From CAYOID01 sp964573115 (lineage in GTDB: Bacteria > Desulfobacterota > Desulfovibrionia > Desulfovibrionales > Desulfothermaceae): 7,020 nucleotides of DNA. The stretch spans positions 1 through 7,020 of the forward strand of contig CAZNIP010000132.1 of the NCBI GenBank assembly GCA_964573115.1, written 5' to 3'. Shown one piece after another: positions 3,239 through 7,020 of this stretch (position 1 is the first letter of the stretch; each line of letters begins with the position of its first letter). The notes under the pieces are model-generated. The model was given only the letters and a program-made list of their open reading frames with translations. It was not told where the DNA came from and made no database searches. The position numbers were made by a program, and so were the translations under genes.

Positions 3239-4942
3239 CTACACCTGCGTCACTCTGAGGACTTCGTCGATGGTCGTGGTCCCGGAGAGGACCATCCGCA
3301 CCCCGTCCTGGCGCAGGGTCCGCATGCCTTCCTGAATGGCCTGCTGGCGGAGCTGATGCGATTCTGACGTCCTGAGCATCAGCGACTGGATGTTCTCGGT
3401 CACGTTCAGGAACTCGAATATGCCGCTTCGGCCCTTGTAGCCGGTGTTCATGCACCTGGTGCACCCGATGGCCTTGAAGAGCTTCAGAGGCGGGTCTGTC
3501 TGCTCCAGGCCGATCTCCCAGAGCTCGGCGTTTTCCGGGGTGTACTCCTGCCTGCAGTCGGGGCACAGGGTTCGGATCAGCCGCTGGGCCAGGATGGCCT
3601 GCACCGAGGATGAGACCAGAAAAGGTTCGATGCCCATATCGATGAGCCTGGTGATGGCCCCGGCGGCATCATTGGTGTGCAGGGTGGAAAAGACCAGGTG
3701 CCCGGTGAGGGCCGCCTGGATGGCGATTTCTGCAGTCTCCAGGTCCCTGATTTCGCCCACCAGGATGACATCCGGGTCCTGACGGACCATGGACCGCAGT
3801 CCGCTGGCAAAGGTCAAACCGATCCTGGCATTGACCTGCATCTGCCCAATCCCGTCGAGCTGGTACTCGATGGGGTCCTCGATGGTCAGGATGTTCTTTT
3901 CCGGGGTGTTGATCTCGCACAGGGCGGAGTAGAGCGTGGTCGTCTTGCCGCTGCCCGTGGGCCCTGTGACCAGGACAATCCCGTGGGAGGTCTTGATGAG
4001 CCTCTTGAGCTGCTTCTGATGGTCTGAGCTGAGCCCGATTTCGTTGATGTTCAGGATCCGGATGTCCTTTTCCAGGAGGCGCAGGACCATCCGTTCCCCA
4101 AAGGCTGTGGGCAGGGACGAGACCCGCAGGTCGACCTCCCGGTTGCCGATCCGGATCTGGATGCGGCCGTCCTGGGGAGCCCGCTTTTCAGCAATGTTCA
4201 ACTGGGCCAGGATCTTGACCCGGGAGACCAGGGCGGCATGAATCTTTTTCGGCAGGCTGTGGATGTTGTAGAGGACCCCGTCCATCCGAAAGCGGATCTT
4301 GAGCTCGTTCTGGTAGGGCTCGATGTGGATGTCGCTGGCCTTGAAGTGCACGGCCTGGGACAGGATGTGGTTGACCAGCTTGATGATCGGGGCTTCGCTG
4401 GTTTCATCCAGGAGGTCCTCGCTGATCTTCTCCTCCAGCTCGCTGAAAAAGGCCTCGTCGCTCTCCTGCAGATCCTGGATGAAGGCGTCGTTTTCCGGGC
4501 TGACCTGGCCGAAGGCCTTGTTGATGGCGGAGATGATCTCGCTTCGCGAAGCCAGCTCAATTTTCAGGCGGTCACACTGGTAGAGGTGCAGCAGATGGTC
4601 CAGGGCCTTGGTGACGGTGGGGTCGAAAACCGCAACGTGCAGCATGTCCTGGTCCTGGCTGAGGGGAACGAGATTGGCGGATTTCAAAAAGTGGATCGGG
4701 ACCCTGGTGACCAGGTCGCTCTGGATGTGCTCATCGGGAATCGACTTGCGGTGCTCCAGGTTGAGCTCGCTGGACCAGAACTGCAGAAGGGACTCCTCGG
4801 TCATCAGGTCATGATCGAGAATACGGGTTCCAAGGGATGAGCTCGAGTCGGCATGGTTGTTCCGGGTCAGGGTGTCCAGGGCCTGACTGTCGAGGAACCC
4901 CTTGTCAGCCAGGGTCTGGAGAGGCGACTGTATGAGCGACAT
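3239..4942 (-). CDS. gspE: GspE, assembly ATPase of the type II secretion system
   Basis: 567-residue cytoplasmic ATPase that, by family knowledge, forms a hexamer under the inner membrane and powers pseudopilus growth through GspF and GspL. The N-terminal domain (about 1-145) is of the GspE/MshE N-terminal type and makes the protein longer than the roughly 500 residues common in Klebsiella-like GspE. The catalytic core is complete. It has Walker A GPTGSGKTTT at 327-336 (Lys333), an Asp box TIEDPIEY at 353-360 and Walker B DPDVILVGEIRD at 389-400 (Glu397). The His box has His415 and His422. A zinc-binding tetracysteine is present as C460xxC463 and C494xxC497, typical of GspE. The ATG lies two bases after the gspD TAA with no clear Shine-Dalgarno, suggesting translational coupling. 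The gene is followed by the repeat gap. Confidence 0.96.
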   Translation of the reverse strand: MSLIQSPLQTLADKGFLDSQALDTLTRNNHADSSSSLGTRILDHDLMTEESLLQFWSSELNLEHRKSIPDEHIQSDLVTRVPIHFLKSANLVPLSQDQDMLHVAVFDPTVTKALDHLLHLYQCDRLKIELASRSEIISAINKAFGQVSPENDAFIQDLQESDEAFFSELEEKISEDLLDETSEAPIIKLVNHILSQAVHFKASDIHIEPYQNELKIRFRMDGVLYNIHSLPKKIHAALVSRVKILAQLNIAEKRAPQDGRIQIRIGNREVDLRVSSLPTAFGERMVLRLLEKDIRILNINEIGLSSDHQKQLKRLIKTSHGIVLVTGPTGSGKTTTLYSALCEINTPEKNILTIEDPIEYQLDGIGQMQVNARIGLTFASGLRSMVRQDPDVILVGEIRDLETAEIAIQAALTGHLVFSTLHTNDAAGAITRLIDMGIEPFLVSSSVQAILAQRLIRTLCPDCRQEYTPENAELWEIGLEQTDPPLKLFKAIGCTRCMNTGYKGRSGIFEFLNVTENIQSLMLRTSESHQLRQQAIQEGMRTLRQDGVRMVLSGTTTIDEVLRVTQV

Positions 4943-4944
4943 GA

Positions 4945-6969
4945 TTATTGTACCGGCTGATGGAGGATGAAGCTGCTTGAGATGGGCTTGACATGACCGT
5001 CGATGTCGAAACGGAGCTTGTTCAGCAGCTTGGATTTGTCAAGGGTCATTTTCCTGGCGTCGTCAAGGGAATCGACCACATGGGGGGTGATGAAGATCAT
5101 CAGGTTGGTCTTGGAGTCCTCTTTGGACGAGTTTTTGAACAGATTCCCAAAAAGGGGGATGTCTCCCAGGCCGGGGACCTTGCTCTCGGTGTTGGAGTTC
5201 TTGTCTTCCATGAGACCGGCAATGACCACGGTCTGGCTGTCCTTGACCCGGACCGTGGTCTCAGCGGTCCTTTTCCGGGTGATCGGGGTCTGGCTGGTGA
5301 ACTCCACATTGGGGTCGATCCGGCTGACCTCCTGGAACAGGTTGAGCTTGATCCAGCCCTTGTTGTTGATCAAGGGGGTCACCTTGAGGGTCACCCCGAC
5401 GTCCTTGTACTCGAAGTTGGTGAAGTCGTTCCCGGTTTCGCTCTCTTCCCGGCTGGTGATGAACGGCCTGTTCTCGGCGATGACCACCTTGGCCTCTTCG
5501 TTCTCCATGGTCATGAGCTGCGGCGTGGAGATGATCTGGACCGAGTTGTCGTTCTGGGAGGCGTTGATGAAGGCCCCGAGGCTGAAGAACTCCTCGCCCT
5601 GAAAGGTGAACGGGAAGGACAGGATCCCAAAGGAGAGCCCGGCCGGGTTGGAGGCGATGGCCGAGGTGATGTCGTCCACCGAGGACCCCACCAGACCGCT
5701 GGAGGACCCGAAGAGGACCCCTTCAGAGCTGCCGCTGCCAAAGTCTGAAGCCCCCTGCCAGTTGATGCCCAGGTTCAGGGAGGTGTCCGAGCTGACCTCG
5801 ACAATGGCCGCCTCCACGTAGACCTGTTTCCTGGGTTCGTCGAGGCGCTGGATGATGGGCATCAGGGTCTGAAACTCCTTGGGCTCGGCAATGATGACCA
5901 GACTGTTCGAGGGCTTGTCGGCCACAATGGAAACACTGCTGGAGATCACGGGCTCGCCCTTTTCATTGGCCTTCTGACCGGACAGGGAGCTGAGCACAGT
6001 GGCCAGCTCTTCAGCCTGGGCGTTTTCCAGGGCCACCACCTGAATGTTGCTCAGGTTCTCCGGCGTTGGTTGATCGAGGTTGGAGATGATGGTCTTGATT
6101 TTTTGGCTCTTTTGCGGGGCAGCCAGAAAGATGATCGAGTTGGTCCGCTCGTCGGCCACAAAAGCGACTTCCCCCTTCTGCAGAGCTTTTTTGCCTTCCT
6201 GGCCTGAAGCCAGGAGCTGGCTCAGCTTGCTGGTCACGTCCTGGGCCGAGGCGTGCTTGAGGTGGATGAGCTCGATGGAACCATCAAAGGTTTTGACGTC
6301 GATCGTGTCGATGATCTGAAGCAGTCTTTTGACGTTGGATTCATAATCGATGAGGATCAGGGTCTCGGTGGGGGTGTAGGATACGATGAGCCCCTGCTTG
6401 GAGACCATGGGCACCAGGATTTTTCGCAGCTCGGCCGCTGTGGCATGCTCCAGGGGGATGAGCTGGGTGATGACCTGGTCCTGTGGTTTGGGCTCGACGT
6501 TCAGCCTGGAGGTGGTCTCCATGCTCTTCTGGCGTGATTCCACGGTGCGGACGATCTTGACAACGTTGCCGGAGGGGATGGTCGTGAAGCCCTGGACCTC
6601 GAGGACCGAGAGAAAGACCTGGTAGGCCTCGTCCACGGTGATGGGGGTGGGGGACAAAATGGTCACCTTGCCCCGGACCTTGTCGTCGACCACGAAATTT
6701 TTTCCAGTCAGATTGCTGATGAACTTGATAAAAACCTTGAGATCCACCTGGTCGAAATCCAGGGTCACGGTCTTCTGGGGCTTGTTCTCAGCCTGGAGAT
6801 GAGAGGGCAGAACTGAAGAGCAGAGACACAAGAGCATGAGCAAGAGTCCAATTCTGATCAGCATTCTCTGTTTCATAAAGGTCTTCAGGGTGGTGAAGAC
6901 TGGAAAGCTCTTGTTCATGTCAAAAAGAAAGGTGTTCAAAAGGGCAATGTTTTCAGGTTTGGGAAACAT
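4945..6969 (-). CDS. gspD: GspD, outer-membrane secretin of the type II secretion system
   Basis: 674-residue secretin that, by family knowledge, forms the multimeric outer-membrane channel. Domains in order: hydrophobic signal segment at about 36-55 with a likely signal peptidase I site after LQA (60), N0 (about 67-140), N1 (165-225), N2 (231-300), N3 (308-378) and the C-terminal secretin barrel (383-635). The secretin signature VPGLGDIPLFGNLF lies at 598-611. A Ser/Gly-rich stretch at about 407-428 lies in the barrel's gate or cap region. The tail after the barrel is only about 40 residues, so no obvious long pilotin-binding S-domain is seen. The ATG at 6969 was chosen for its GAAGAGG site six bases upstream. 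It gives an unusually long n-region. Starts at 6918 and 6876 lack good sites, but 6876 would give a classical 29-residue signal peptide. Confidence 0.94.
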   Translation of the reverse strand: MFPKPENIALLNTFLFDMNKSFPVFTTLKTFMKQRMLIRIGLLLMLLCLCSSVLPSHLQAENKPQKTVTLDFDQVDLKVFIKFISNLTGKNFVVDDKVRGKVTILSPTPITVDEAYQVFLSVLEVQGFTTIPSGNVVKIVRTVESRQKSMETTSRLNVEPKPQDQVITQLIPLEHATAAELRKILVPMVSKQGLIVSYTPTETLILIDYESNVKRLLQIIDTIDVKTFDGSIELIHLKHASAQDVTSKLSQLLASGQEGKKALQKGEVAFVADERTNSIIFLAAPQKSQKIKTIISNLDQPTPENLSNIQVVALENAQAEELATVLSSLSGQKANEKGEPVISSSVSIVADKPSNSLVIIAEPKEFQTLMPIIQRLDEPRKQVYVEAAIVEVSSDTSLNLGINWQGASDFGSGSSEGVLFGSSSGLVGSSVDDITSAIASNPAGLSFGILSFPFTFQGEEFFSLGAFINASQNDNSVQIISTPQLMTMENEEAKVVIAENRPFITSREESETGNDFTNFEYKDVGVTLKVTPLINNKGWIKLNLFQEVSRIDPNVEFTSQTPITRKRTAETTVRVKDSQTVVIAGLMEDKNSNTESKVPGLGDIPLFGNLFKNSSKEDSKTNLMIFITPHVVDSLDDARKMTLDKSKLLNKLRFDIDGHVKPISSSFILHQPVQ

Positions 6970-6975
6970 TGATGA

Positions 6976-6982
6976 CCTCTTC
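6976..6982 (-). promoter_or_regulatory. Shine-Dalgarno of gspD (favours the long N-terminus)
   Basis: Minus-strand GAAGAGG ends six bases before ATG 6969-6967, an ideal spacing. The candidate starts at 6918 and 6876 are preceded by pyrimidine-rich sequence. If the mature start were at 6876, this site would instead drive a short upstream peptide in the same frame, so it is the best evidence for the long form. Confidence 0.6.
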
Positions 6983-6984
6983 AA

Positions 6985-7020
6985 AATTTATGCAAAGATA
7001 GAGCCATCTCTTTTCTCAAT
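6985..7020 (-). other. Leader upstream of gspD, possibly the tail of an upstream gene
   Basis: Thirty-six bases remain upstream of gspD. One minus-strand frame reads IEKRDGSIFA and stops with TAA at 6990-6988. Another reads LRKEMALSLHKF and stops with TGA at 6983-6981. Either could be the C-terminus of a preceding gene (gspC is usual there), but the stretch is too short to identify. I see no convincing promoter in it. Confidence 0.25.

Noticed and set aside
2955..3335. 126-codon plus-strand frame crossing from the gap into gspE
   Set aside because: Half lies antisense to the gspE 3' end, the rest is repeat DNA, and the protein resembles nothing I know.
4993..5748. 251-codon plus-strand open frame opposite gspD
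   Set aside because: It lies wholly antisense to the conserved secretin domain and is a product of codon bias in high-GC DNA; no family resemblance.
6985..7020. Sigma-70 promoter for gspD (TTGAGA with TATCTT or CATAAA)
   Set aside because: The spacings are 13 and 21 bases, outside the working range, and the -10 matches are poor.

Overview
The window holds most of a type II secretion system (T2SS) operon, read entirely on the minus strand in the canonical order gspD-gspE-gspF-gspG-gspH-gspI-gspJ. It runs from the right edge (about 6969) to the left edge, where only the first 27 codons of gspJ are present. The genes encode an outer-membrane secretin (GspD), a cytoplasmic assembly ATPase (GspE), an inner-membrane platform (GspF), the major pseudopilin (GspG) and minor pseudopilins (GspH, GspI and the start of GspJ). 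Together these form the core that pushes folded periplasmic proteins out of a Gram-negative cell. gspC, gspK-N and the prepilin peptidase are not in the window and may lie outside it.

The organism is a Gram-negative bacterium of moderately high GC. The style of the proteins and the short-repeat intergenic DNA recall Desulfobacterota (former Deltaproteobacteria, sulfate-reducer-like). That placement is an impression, not a result.

Layout from right to left. 6985-7020 is a short leader that may contain the tail of an upstream gene. gspD (4945-6969) is followed after 2 nt by gspE (3239-4942). Then comes a 418-bp gap, 2821-3238, which is out of place in an otherwise packed operon. It is a mosaic of 7-bp and 9-bp tandem repeats, inverted repeats, palindromes and two CTGTCCC boxes, and carries no convincing gene. 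gspF (1597-2820) follows; its stop codon lies in the base of a strong hairpin (1564-1600). gspG (1043-1522) overlaps gspH (550-1077, TTG start with a strong Shine-Dalgarno). A second, perfect 12-bp hairpin (521-549) directly follows the gspH stop. gspI (78-491) then overlaps gspJ (1-81, partial) by ATGA.

I see no new protein system. The parts worth a second look are non-coding: the repeat mosaic splitting gspE from gspF, the two hairpins bracketing gspG-gspH, identical nucleotide blocks at the prepilin processing sites of three pseudopilin genes, and several start-site choices that change the N-terminal leaders.
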